Positions 54,251 to 64,000 of a stretch of DNA of 64,000 nt are shown here, in pieces. A program made the translations under genes and the position numbers. The notes under the pieces are model-generated. The model was not told the DNA's origin. It worked only from the letters and a program-made list of their open reading frames with translations, and searched no databases. The number at the start of each line of letters is the position of its first letter. Within the stretch, counting starts at the first letter, position 1. The DNA comes from Mallotus nudiflorus. Its lineage: Eukaryota > Streptophyta > Magnoliopsida > Malpighiales > Euphorbiaceae. The stretch is from NCBI GenBank assembly GCA_947683625.1, contig CANTUR010000656.1:186001-250000 (forward strand). The letters run 5' to 3'.

Positions 54251-55790
54251 AAAATGCAAATCCTGAAAATATATATATATATAAGCAGAAGTGTCGATGG
54301 TCAATGGGTGTAATGTTTAAGTATGTGAATGCAAAGATGGAGTATAAATCATTGTATTGGTCTCATGCTTCTCATCACAAACAAGACTAAAGCTCACCAA
54401 GCCAAAATACATCCAAAATTTGATAGAGTTTTTAATGTGTAGGATCCTGATTTCTTAAGCAAGCACAGAGCATATGTTCTACTACTTATGGGAAATAAAT
54501 AAGTTTATAAAAAAACTTAAAATAAATTAAAACTTTAAAGACATAAGATATAGAAATGAACTTACAAAGTTGCTTTTACTGATCCAAATAAAGGGAAAAT
54601 ACAAGAGTTCTTTATCCAAAATGAGCAAAGGGAAATACATAATATAAATTTTGTTTGGTGACAAATTTTTTAGAAATCTTTTATAGAGAGTGAGAGAACT
54701 ATATGAAAGCTATATCTGAAATTTTTTGAATGTCCTTTGAAGGGAGAAGGAGCATCCTTAAATAGAGAGTCTTCAAGGGTAGACCTAGAATCAGGGGAGA
54801 GCAGGAGAGCAAATGTCCAAAAGAGTAATGGCAGGTACAATAATTCCCAAAGATCTAGTGGGTGAGGAATAGTATGTTGTCTACAAATAATTCTTCATCT
54901 ATCTGAATCTTTTCTTTTCAGCAGAGATAATTATTTTAAATCATGCAAATCAGTTTCTTTTCCTCGTATTAAAGCATTGACCTCATTTTTATAAATGGAG
55001 TGAGCTTTAACAAGGTTAAGAGTTCAGTTTTGGGTTTCTCTAAAAATGGAAAAGATATATGAACTTTATCATTTATGAAATCAATGGAGTTATAAGTGGT
55101 TAAATAAGGAGTTATTAAATTAATGAATGGCATCCTTGAAATCACTGTATAACTTATATTAGAAACCAAAAGAAAAGAGGTCTTTTATTAGAAATCCATT
55201 GTTAAAAACACTGGCTTCTAGTTTTCCATCTATTTGCGTTTTTTAGCTGTGACAAAAAATTGGATTAACTCAAAATCTTTTTGCTGCTTATCTTTTAATA
55301 GCTTTATCTCAATCTTTATGGTCTTTATTTCTCCCTATAGTTCCTGGATATCACCTAATGGTTTCTTACATTGTTTGCATAGTCAACATAATGTCCACAT
55401 GATAGTTTTCCCATCGAGTCCTTTAGTCACAGGTGGTCCCAGTTATAAGTCTTGAAGAGTCTGTAAATCCGCTGGTTTAGCTAGTAAGTTAATAGGTGTG
55501 TTTTCCATCCTGTTGTCATTTTTTTTACCATGTATCAAATTCTTAGAAGAGCCACTTCTTCTTCCTCTTCCTTTGCTTTCTCTTCTACTAAAGCTCAAAA
55601 GAATATAGTTAGTAGTGATGAAATCACTATTGAAGACTTTGATAAATGCATTGATGACTTTAAACTTAAAGGCTATATTAAAGATCATGTCTATAAGACA
55701 CCTAGATTGAACTTCTTCAAGTTTGACCTAAAAACCTTTGCAGCTGGATTTTATCAAGAATTTTGTCAAGGAACTTGTTTCCTTTTGGAT
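54251..55790. other. unassigned stretch with an open frame of 95 codons
   Basis: The most coding-like piece is the plus-strand frame 55530-55817: a Ser-rich start (RATSSSSSFAFSSTKAQK), then DEITIEDFDKCIDDFKLKGY and KTPRLNFFKFDL. I recognise no family. The opposite frame 55443-55688 overlaps it. A 66-codon minus frame at 54969-55169 (with LITPYLTTYNSIDF) faintly recalls plant pararetrovirus or retroelement proteins, but I could not support that. The mixture of short open pieces on both strands suggests an old, decayed element rather than a host gene. Confidence 0.4.
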
Positions 55791-56200
55791 CCTTGCATGT
55801 GTTTAATTCTTGTTTAGTGGTTTTCTAGAAATTTTTATCATTAATATAATGTGTATTCTGCTAATTCATGGAATTTTACTTAATTGGTACCTAAAAAAAT
55901 GATTGTTCATACAATTTACATAATAAATCGACAATTTTTCATGCAATCCATTTAAAACAAAATAATATGACATGTATTGTAGAATGACTCCAAAATATGA
56001 TATGATACGTAAGTTCCTTTAAAAATATGACTGTTCACGCGATTTAGACAATAATTTGATTTTTTTTTTAATACGATCCATTTAAAAAACATAAAATGAT
56101 ATATAAGTTCAAAGAGTTTTATTTTGACATACATGTGTTCTACACATATATGGAGATCAAGTTGCTCAAAATACATCAAATACAAAATAACACTTTAATT
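55791..56200. repeat. orphan copy of SOT-flank repeat (copy d)
   Basis: CATGTGTTTAATTCTTGTTT, TTTTTATCATTAATATAATG and AATTGGTACCTAAA (55797-55895) are an inverted match to 45380-45530 and a direct match to 50610-50700. The outer part (56095-56190) matches 50800-50880. No SOT coding sequence is attached. Confidence 0.75.
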
Positions 56201-56650
56201 AATGTAAAATTTATTTATAAACCCTTAAACTTTGAAGTTTTATTATATTGAACCCTTAAAGTTCAATGTTGCAGCAATCCCTCGTACTTTTATTTTTGCA
56301 TATATTAAGAAATTTTTTTTCAAATATTACCTCCTTTAACTTATCTTAAAAGATCAAATTACTAAACTTTGAATGTTTTTTTTTTTTTTTTTTTACCTCA
56401 AGTCCTTTCTGAACTCATACACGTATTCATGAATTTTGATATAGTATATGTCCATTTGTTGGGCGTCATTGAGGGGAAAATTTTATAATAATTCTAGTAT
56501 TTAATAATTTAAGAGGTCAAGTCAATAATATTAAACTATTTAGAATTTATTCATGTGTTATTAGAATTTAGTTTTTATCACTTTAATTAAATATTTAATT
56601 TTTATTAATTTAAATTCTAACTTATTAAAGACGTCATCATAAGTAATGAC
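56201..56650. other. AT-rich spacer, no gene
   Basis: A T-run at 56379-56395. Nothing else is recognised. Confidence 0.6.
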
Positions 56651-56665
56651 AGTACTTTCCCGAAG

Positions 56666-56853
56666 AAACTTAAAGCCTAATTTAAGTGTTAATAGCATTT
56701 GCTTTTGGAATAAGAGGTGTTGATTCAATTTCTCTTCACTAGGTACATGAGATCCACTTACGGTGGTGACTCGTAAAAAAGCATTTGAATATTAACTATT
56801 AACTGCCTCCCTCCTCATCTTTATGATACTGAAACCAATATCAAATTAAAAAA
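56666..56853 (+). mobile_element. tRNA-derived SINE (copy 1)
   Basis: The start TTTAAGTGTTAATAGCATTTG and the GGTGTTGATTCAATTTC segment resemble Pol III A and B boxes. The 3' end is AATATCAAATTAAAAAAAG. It is flanked by AGTACTTTCCCGAAG (56651-56665) and AGTATTTTCCCAAAG (56854-56868), a 15-bp target duplication with two mismatches. Confidence 0.8.
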
Positions 56854-56882
56854 AGTATTTTCCCAAAGCAATATGCTGTAGG

Positions 56883-57075
56883 TAAGAGCATTTGCTTTTG
56901 GAATGAGAGGTATCGATTCAATTCCTTTTATTTTCATTAGGTATGTGAGACCTACTTATGGTGGTGGCTGGTAAAAATATATTTGAATACTAGTAACTAC
57001 TAACTGCATCTCTCTTTATCTTTATGATACATGATACTGAAACCAATATCAAATTAAAAAAAAAAAAAGTTTCCG
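56883..57075 (+). mobile_element. tRNA-derived SINE (copy 2)
   Basis: It starts TAAGAGCATTTGCTTTTGG, so it lacks about the first 35 bp of copy 1. The B-box-like GGTATCGATTCAATTCC is better kept. It ends in a run of 13 A. It is flanked by the perfect 17-bp duplication AAGCAATATGCTGTAGG (56866-56882 and 57076-57092). Same family as copy 1. Confidence 0.83.
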
Positions 57076-57092
57076 AAGCAATATGCTGTAGG

Positions 57093-57983
57093 AAAGTATA
57101 TTAATCAATTTGCCGCTCAGTCAAATAGTTAATAAGAACAGGAAAATCCCGTGCAATTGGTTATTGTATTTGACAGATGCAATCTGTATACTAAGACCAT
57201 AAAAGATGAAGAATATAATAAAACCAGTGGAATAAAAGTTTCTAAAAGTTTAGAACCAAAAATTGAGTTCTTCTGAAAATTTCTCACTTGCTTTCTCGTC
57301 CAGGAATAAATATAGAAAAAGCCCCAATTATTCATTTAGTTGATAACCTTGTTAATTTTCCTCCCAATATTATATGTTTAAAACTACCAAAGAAAGCTAG
57401 GAAGCTTGGAAGAGGCAATCTTAAAAGCTTTACAAGTTTATAAGAATATAGATTTTTTTCACTTGGATAGTGATGCCTGTAGCGAAGGATAAAAAAAAAA
57501 AATTTTGGGGCAATATTAATTAAAACTTATTTTGTTAATTTGTTTTTTGTTTGAAATTTTAATATTTTTAACAATTAATTAAATTGATGGAATCTAAAAC
57601 TTAAAATACACTAGGTGAACAAGTCATGCAATATTGATTTAAACACCTGTAACTTGTGAATAATTTATTTATTTGTTTCTTTATTATTAATGAAATTATT
57701 AAAAAACAAGGGCATTACTGTAACTGTAGCAATAACAGGAGCACACTGATCTTTATCCTTTTCACTTATTCATGAATACGGAAGTAGAAGATACGCAGCA
57801 ACTTTGCAACTTTTACATGTAAACACCTTACCAGAACTTGACTTTCATACTTGTACTAAAAGGACAGGACTCATAAACAAGTTCATGGATACGTCCAACA
57901 GAAACTAGACCATCATAAAAACATACGAAAGTAGAGCAAAATGCAGATAAATATATCTAAAAAAAGGAAATTGACAACATTAA
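57093..57983. other. SOT2 3' flank, no gene
   Basis: AT-rich, no coding homology apparent. Confidence 0.6.
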
Positions 57984-59003
57984 TTAGGCATCTTTCTTGC
58001 AAGACATATTAAAACTTAGACCAGAGCCCTCCAATCGTTCTTCAAAAAGCTTCTTCATGCGCTCTGCCATCACTGGAGTCAAATAATTTTGCCAATCTCC
58101 CACTTCACCTTTCCTGAAATAGGAATCGTGTGGAATTCCTAAAGGGCAATTGCCGTTCTTGTTTCCTTCCAAAATTTTCATATTTTCAAAACTACAAAAT
58201 TTAGAGATCTCTTTTGCTGTACCTTGTTTCTCTTCCTCCACAGAAAAAGGAAATCCCAAGAACTCAGCCAACCTTTCTGTCCAAACAATGTTGTCTCCTT
58301 GAAGATCTTCATATTTCAAGAATAACACCTTGTCAGGATTTTCCAGGCTTGCTCTCCAATAGCCCAAGACATGATTCTGAAAAGGTCCAAAGGGATGGAC
58401 TCCCCTCCAATACCACTCGAAAGCTTCCTCTAACGTAGGTGGATCCTTGCACCAAGGAATCCTCAAAGCAAACTGCCAATTGGAGATGAAATGATCCAAG
58501 GGATTTCTACACACATAAACAATTCTACACGTGGAATCTCTAATGGAACTTGGCAGGGACGCATATGGCACATGGGTACCGAATATTCTTGGCTCCGGAA
58601 TTGATTCAAGATCAGGAAACTGGTTTTTCAAGTAAAGATTTAACTCAAGAAAAGGCACAACATCATGGGGATTTGAAGTGAACAAGGGGCTGTCGTTGAG
58701 AGCAGAATATTGGGTTCGATTTGCAATCAAATGAACAACAGCCTTCAACCAAGTAGTACCTGATTTAGGAATGCTGGCAAGTATTATATCAGTATCACGG
58801 GCTTGGAAGTGTTTTTTAAAGGAGATTAAGGGTTTAACAGCAAATGATGGGCACCAAAATTCTTGGTAAAAATAAAAATCATTTCTACTAAAGTTTCTTT
58901 CTTTGGGAAGTGTAGAAAGAAATTCCTTAAATTTCTCTTCTTCTTCATCTTCTATAGATGTTGTAGGCGCAGTGCTAACATTGAAGGTGCTTGCATTTTC
59001 CAT
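57984..59003 (-). CDS. cytosolic sulfotransferase SOT2
   Basis: Single-exon gene of 339 codons, ATG 59001-59003, TAA 57984-57986. PAPS-dependent sulfotransferase with PKSGTTW (79-85), catalytic His144 in THVPYASL, Arg166 and Ser174 in YVCRNPLDHFIS, and RKGEVGDW (297-304). No signal peptide; expected in the cytosol. It differs from SOT1 mainly in residues 9-26 (longer acidic Glu run), 51-57, 113-130 and in the WYWRGVHPFGPFQNH stretch around 197-211. These regions flank the acceptor pocket in known structures, so the two paralogues may have different acceptors (inference). In Arabidopsis, members of this family act on flavonols, 12-hydroxyjasmonate and brassinosteroids; which applies here cannot be told. 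The TATA box is about 78 bp upstream. Confidence 0.96.
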   Translation of the reverse strand: MENASTFNVSTAPTTSIEDEEEEKFKEFLSTLPKERNFSRNDFYFYQEFWCPSFAVKPLISFKKHFQARDTDIILASIPKSGTTWLKAVVHLIANRTQYSALNDSPLFTSNPHDVVPFLELNLYLKNQFPDLESIPEPRIFGTHVPYASLPSSIRDSTCRIVYVCRNPLDHFISNWQFALRIPWCKDPPTLEEAFEWYWRGVHPFGPFQNHVLGYWRASLENPDKVLFLKYEDLQGDNIVWTERLAEFLGFPFSVEEEKQGTAKEISKFCSFENMKILEGNKNGNCPLGIPHDSYFRKGEVGDWQNYLTPVMAERMKKLFEERLEGSGLSFNMSCKKDA

Positions 59004-59080
59004 GGAGAAAGAGAGAAGAGTTTAAGAATATGAGAACTTGTGAACTAACTCTCAATAAAGAGTTCACTACGCAGGTTGCA

Positions 59081-59089
59081 TTATATAAT
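59081..59089 (-). promoter_or_regulatory. TATA box of SOT2
   Basis: ATTATATAA on the minus strand about 78 bp before the ATG, giving a leader of about 45-50 nt. The SOT1 and SOT2 leaders share a GA-rich tail next to the ATG (TCTCTCTTTCTCC-type on the coding strand). Confidence 0.55.
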
Positions 59090-59110
59090 TAAGCTGTCCA
59101 TAACTTCACT

Positions 59111-59136
59111 TTCAAAACTACAAAATTTAGAGATCT
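59111..59136. repeat. 26-bp piece of SOT2 coding sequence in its own promoter
   Basis: These 26 bases are identical to 58185-58210 within the SOT2 CDS (codons for the KFCSFENM region) and in the same orientation. SOT1 differs at several of these positions, so the source is SOT2 or a close relative. It sits about 25 bp upstream of the TATA box. Confidence 0.85.
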
Positions 59137-62100
59137 AAGACAACTGTATACATATGAATAAATAATTGCGGCGTGCTTCCATATCATTGACTTCGTAATT
59201 CCTGTAATATTATGTTTTTTCCACTTGCAGATTCTGCTATTTATTCCATTTTCATATTAAAAAAAGTTTAAGAAATGCTTATAACATATACACATAGAAA
59301 ACAAGTTTTATTGATAGAAGACAACCCTAAAATAAAATCAGTCCCTGCAGGTCACAATCAATCAAATTAAACTACCCAGATATATATACCCTTCCAACTA
59401 AGAAGAGGAAAAAAAAAAAAAAACGACAGAAAGAAAATAGAAAGAAAAACAATCATGAAAGTAGTGAGATGTTATATAAAAATTTTGATTTGAAAATAAA
59501 TTATACTCTTAATCGTTGTTTAACATATTAATAGCAATAGTCAATAAAATTTTATTAAACAATATATATTTATCAGTTATTAGTTGCTATAAGCAATTAA
59601 ATCAAATAAGCTCTTAATTGCCATTGATAAAAAATAATAAAATATGATTAAAGAAGTGATTTACTATTTTTTTTTTTCTCATAAAAGGTGTTGTGCTTTT
59701 GTGAAATAGTGAAAATAGTATTTGCTTTAAAGTCTCAAATGGCCATTATTTGGGTTGTTGATGTGGACTAGACAGCCCTGGTGTATTTGTAAAATTTGAA
59801 TTTTGAAAAGAAAGTCAAGTTGCATAGTTAACTTTTAAGTGACTCTAATTTTCAGATCCGATTAAACTGTGGGGCTTATAATATATCAAACTGAAACTGA
59901 TTCAAAGCTTCATGATGAATTTCTATAGTTCGTTTGTAGCATGATAACTTTAGACCCAAAATCCATTATTTATTGACTCAAATTTCAGTTTGAAATTTTA
60001 TGTTTTTTTTAGGCGTCTTTGTTGGGTTTTTTTTTTGTCCCTTTTCTTTTTAGGGTTTTTTCCAAATAGTATTTATATATTGTTTTGAGTTGTTTTAGAT
60101 GGTTTTTTGAATTAAATAATCAAAATTTTAAATTTCTTTCAATTTTAATATTCCTTATGAATCAACAACATTGATTCCTTTTATTCTATCATTCTTTTAA
60201 ATCAACAAATATAAAAAGGTTGTTTAGTGGTCAATCGTGCATGATTTAATGGCAAGTTACATTTATCGACTACCTCACCTAAGTTATGAAATATAAATTT
60301 GTCAGCATTGGAGGAAAAATATGATTTTTGATGAGATTCGAACTCCAAAATATAAGTACTAGTAGCGGTGATTCTCTTAAAAAGTATTCATTTTTCAAAT
60401 GTATCAAAAACATATTTAAGTATATAGTATTTTTTTTCTTTATTTCTTCTTTTTCTAATTATTATTATGTTTACTTCTAACTAGTTGTCATTTATGCTTT
60501 ACGAGAATTGTAAATAATATATTTTAAAATCTTTTAAAATAATTAATTAAACAATTTTAATAATTTTAAAATTATAAATTAGATATAAAAATGAGAAGTT
60601 AAACGGTTATTATAATAATTTTATTTGATTATTTTTTTTATTAAGAGTGCATATATATATATTAAAAAAAATGTATAAAAATTCAAATATTAGTACTACA
60701 ATATTAGGACAATTCATTGAATTAAATGATATTTTTTACCATTCACATTCAATATGACTTGTGATACCCACCTCGTTATACATATACATGCATTATCTAA
60801 AAGCAAAAATAATAGTAGGTTTCGTGTGCAACAACTAATGTAGGGTAATCAAAGCTTAATACCTTTGGTTGTTACGTGGTTGCATGCCACGATGGAGTAT
60901 CTACAAATGCCTCTGCGTGGTGGGACTGCAGCTACTCTAGAGATTATATATAGAAGAGTGGTTAGTATTTTCACAAGAAAAAAACGTAGTGAGTGGATAT
61001 AGAAATATTGTTGTAACATAAACAGAAATGCTCATCATCGAATTTTTTGGCATCCAATGTTAAAGTAAAACTAATTCTGTTATTAATTTGTTTAACTCTA
61101 GTCTTTGTTTACAACACAAACACTTCTAATGTTCATTATATATATTCTGTATATCTTGTATTACTTTCAATATATGTGGAAAAACACAAGCTTTCACACA
61201 AAAAATTCAGGTGCTGACAATTGTTAAGTATTATTGATCGCGGAGTAAATTAAAGTTAGATGAATGATAGATATGTAAATAGAATATTTATTACTAAGAA
61301 TCTAAATTGACATAAAATTAAAATTTGATAATCATATGTGCATCTAATCCTATATTAATTCAAATAGAGTGGAAGATGACGTGGCAAATATTTATACAAT
61401 ATTTTTTCTCAGATCACTATGTCATTAAAACTTTTCGGTCAGGTGACTTTCCAATAAAATCTAAATAGAAGTTTGGTAATTTGAAAAATAAATTAAAGTT
61501 TAGTACTCAAACTATGATAAATCAAATGTTCTATTTCATTATGTCATTATAGAGAAATGACTATTAAATTTGTTTTACCAAAATTTATTTTAAAAAATAT
61601 GTTAATAAATAAGTAAAATAACATATACAAAATATGGTATCATTTATCTACAGGCCAATTTTCTAAAAATTCTATTTTTTAATTTATATCAATTCAGACA
61701 TTTAAATTTTTTACTTCTTTCAATTATATCCAACTTTTAATTGGTATTATAATTACTGAAGTGATTAGTTGACATGTGAAAAACAATGCTATCAGGGCAA
61801 AAAAAAATCAAAACAGTGTCATATTAATCAAAATCAAAACAAAAAAAATTGATCGGTTTGGTTCAGTTGAAAAATATATAAGATCAAAGCAATTGAAAAT
61901 ATTTAAAAATAGCCGAACTGATTTGAATAAGGATTAAAATCGAATTCAGTTTCATTTTATTGGTTTATTTAAAATCAAATAAGGATTAAAATAGAATTAT
62001 TTAAAAAAATGGATATAAAATTGAGGATAAATGGGATTATTTTCCCTAACATTTATCTTTGTTATATGGTATAATAAAATTAGCATGACCTCGAATAGAA

Positions 62101-62404
62101 ATTTTTCTTAATAAATATTTCTTATAAAAAATTATGGAGCAAATGGCATTAATAAAATGAGTCATTTTTAATATAAATATGTGTATTTATATAAATAAAA
62201 TTATAACTGTTAAATTAATATTTATTTAATAACAATCATTGATACATATTATATATATATATTGATATATAAAAATAATCAATAATTATAATTAAATAAA
62301 AAATAATTTAATTGTCCTACTTTCATTTATATAAATATAAATGTTTTTCTGTAACAAAAGCAAAAAAAAAAAAAAAAATCATTACCTTCAATTAGTTAAT
62401 AACA
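59137..62404. other. 3.3-kb AT-rich spacer, no gene
   Basis: No coding homology is seen. At 60320-60360 the minus strand has GGAGTTCGAATCTC, a good Pol III B box, so a decayed SINE may lie at about 60200-60400. A TATATATAG motif at 60946-60954 is followed by no open frame. Confidence 0.5.
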
Positions 62405-62760
62405 AAAGCATGTGATGTTTCATTGGTACAACTCAACCGTTGAAAAGTGTGGCCACGTTTTTTCATTATCGAGATTAAGAGAATAAGAAATTGAATTGGT
62501 TAATATCTTCCCATGTGTTCAGTCCTTGTTTAGCGATCGGTTCATTTCTTCCCATGTGTTCAATCCTTCTTTACCGAGCTTTTGGAAATTTTTATCATTA
62601 ATGCAATCTTTATTTTGGTCATTCATTGTAATTAATACCTTAAAATTTGTGACTCTTTGCATCTTTAAACAATAAATTAACTATTTCCGATACAAACCAT
62701 TAAACAACGTAATATAATACGAAAATAAAAGGATTTTTTAAAGGTATTTGAATTTCACTA
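62405..62760. repeat. orphan SOT promoter-like segment (copy e)
   Basis: TGATGTTTCATTGGTACAAC and CCGTTGAAAAGTGTGGCCAC (62411-62455) match the segment 130-190 bp upstream of the SOT1 ATG. The order of the following blocks (CTTCCCATGTGTTCA, TTGTTTAGCG, TTTTTATCATTAATGCAA) is as upstream of SOT1. A 40-bp piece (62507 and 62547) is tandemly doubled. The nearest SOT start on the expected strand is SOT2, 3.4 kb away, so this looks like the 5' flank of a SOT copy that was lost or separated. Confidence 0.7.
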
Positions 62761-63404
62761 CTACGTTTAATTAAATAATATAATTTGTTATTATGTTATC
62801 CACATTACTAACAAATGTGTATTAATATTTTAAACTCGTGAACGGAATTATTTATTAATTCATTATAATAAGCTTGCTAAGTATTAAGAAAATATAATTT
62901 AATTTTAAAATTAATATTAAGTAGTAATATTACATATATAAAATTTAACCTAAGTACTAATATTAAGTAAATGTAATATAATATAATTTATTAAGTAAAT
63001 ATTCTATAATACTAATTTAGTATTTAGTAAATATGATATTGATTTTCGTTTGTATGAAGTAATAAGAGTTACATACAACGTTAGTCTTGATTCTACATAA
63101 CATAAGGACTATAGAATAAAATAATTAATAAATAAATAACTTTAATAGATTAACAACTAAATAAGCTAAAAACAAAATATATCACATTAATTTTTTTAAA
63201 AATTTTATTGCCATAATAATAGTTTCATACGATTAATTTTGAAAATTAATAGGCTAATATTAGGATGTGAATAATAGTGTTTTACATTAAGAAAATACTA
63301 AATAACTACTGCAAATATTTTATTTATTAAGTATTTTAAAAACAGAATTTTTAATGATTTGAGAAAATTGTTTGAGTAATTTAAGGTATAAATATACTTA
63401 AAAT
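62761..63404. other. AT-rich spacer, no gene
   Basis: Nothing recognisable apart from simple AT-rich sequence. Confidence 0.6.
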
Positions 63405-63594
63405 TTGAGTTGTAATAGGATACATATATTAATGTTTTAGTTAAAAATAAAACTGAATAATAACAGTAAATATTTTATTTTAAAAATTTAAAAAAAATTA
63501 GAATTTTTAATGGTTTTACACATTAGCTTTTAAATCTGAATATTAAAATATGAAAATGAATACTTGTCAAATTTTAGATTTAATAATTTTGGAG

Positions 63595-63655
<61 letters not shown>

Positions 63656-63846
63656 GAGTTGTAATGGGATACATATATTAATGTTTTAGTTAAAAATAAA
63701 ACTGAATAATTACAGTAAATATTTTATTTTATTTTTTAAAAAAAAATTAAAATTTTTAATAGTTTTACATATTAGCTTTTAAAACTGAATGCTAAAATAT
63801 GGAAATGAACACTTGTTAAATTTTAGATTTAATAAGTTTGGAGCAT
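63405..63846. repeat. 245-bp direct duplication around an (AT)n microsatellite
   Basis: 63405-63598 and 63652-63846 are clearly the same sequence (shared TTGTAATRGGATACATATAT, ATGTTTTAGTTAAAAATAAA). They are separated by about 52 bp of (AT)n. The second copy ends in another AT stretch directly before the Tat LTR. Confidence 0.88.
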
Positions 63847-63862
63847 ATATGTATATATATAT

Positions 63863-64000
63863 TGTCGGCGACGGGATTTTGTGCGCGCCTAAATGTTTGG
63901 CGACCATGACACTGTGTGGGCTCGAGGCCCATTAGGAAATACGATATAGGTATTGGGTCTATTCGGAGATTGAGTCGCTACTTGAATAAAAGTTAGGACA
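63863..64000 (-). repeat. start of a Tat LTR at the window edge
   Basis: TGTCGGCGACGGGATTTTGT and the CGCGCCTAAATGTTTGGCGA continuation match the inner end of the three other Tat LTRs (for example 30645 on). The end is intact here, so this is probably the best-preserved copy. It continues to the right of the window; whether it is solo or part of a full element cannot be told. Confidence 0.82.

Noticed and set aside
54969..55169. Endogenous plant pararetrovirus movement-protein remnant
   Set aside because: Only a vague resemblance of one short frame; no reverse transcriptase or other viral block nearby, so not annotated as viral.
60200..60400. Minus-strand SINE or tRNA gene
   Set aside because: A B-box-like GGAGTTCGAATCTC is present, but I could not place a convincing A box, fold a cloverleaf, or find target duplications or a poly(A) tail.

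Overview
The window is plant nuclear DNA, very probably from a dicot. It is AT-rich, contains no bacterial-style gene order, is packed with LTR retrotransposons of recognisable plant lineages, and carries single-exon cytosolic sulfotransferase (SOT) genes of the plant type. I cannot name the species. I see only two apparently intact host genes, both on the minus strand: SOT1 (48736-49749) and SOT2 (57984-59003). They are paralogues about 8 kb apart, and debris of further SOT copies lies around them: a split pseudogene at 29500-29765, a micro-inverted N-terminal scrap at 50286-50364, a short scrap near 48318, and a repeat that recurs in the SOT 5' flanks.

Layout. Positions 1-15013 hold most of a Tat-type Ty3/gypsy element on the minus strand (5' LTR 12911-15013, then gag, protease, RT/RNase H, a second RNase H and integrase; its 3' LTR is off the left edge). 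Between its integrase and the window edge it carries, on the opposite strand, a broken plant-mobile-domain-like ORF (4003-5196) with its own TATA box. Positions 15014-29499 are the remains of a minus-strand Copia element (Copia-A) that landed inside a SOT copy. Copia-A was later split by a solo Tat LTR (15688-17852) and by a complete Sirevirus-like Copia on the plus strand (Copia-B, 18130-27404, duplication TAATT), and its left part is cut by the Tat element. Its coding frame can be followed across the insertions. Positions 30645-34292 are another solo Tat LTR, itself split by a solo Copia-B-type LTR. Positions 35112-43758 are a Tork-like Copia (Copia-C), split by a 3.2-kb solo LTR of Tekay/Del type (37367-40612, duplication AAAAG).

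The right third is the SOT neighbourhood. It holds a poly(A)-tailed retroposon with a 14-bp target duplication (44376-45182), a large inverted repeat whose arms flank SOT1, a fold-back element (47265-47830), an internally deleted Copia (Copia-D, 51069-54051, duplication CTCTA) sitting in one arm of that inverted repeat, two adjacent SINE insertions, SOT2, AT-rich sequence, and the start of one more Tat LTR at the right edge.

The most unusual signal is a family of palindrome arrays with a 20-bp period. Three Tat LTRs each carry 4-7 imperfect 16-bp dyads spaced almost exactly 20 bp apart, 220-370 bp inside the U3 end. Two more arrays with the same 20-bp register lie inside the Tat element, one of them just upstream of the TATA box of the antisense mobile-domain ORF. 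The arm sequence differs between arrays, but the dyad geometry is kept. This looks like a shared cis-element of the retrotransposon's sense and antisense promoters.
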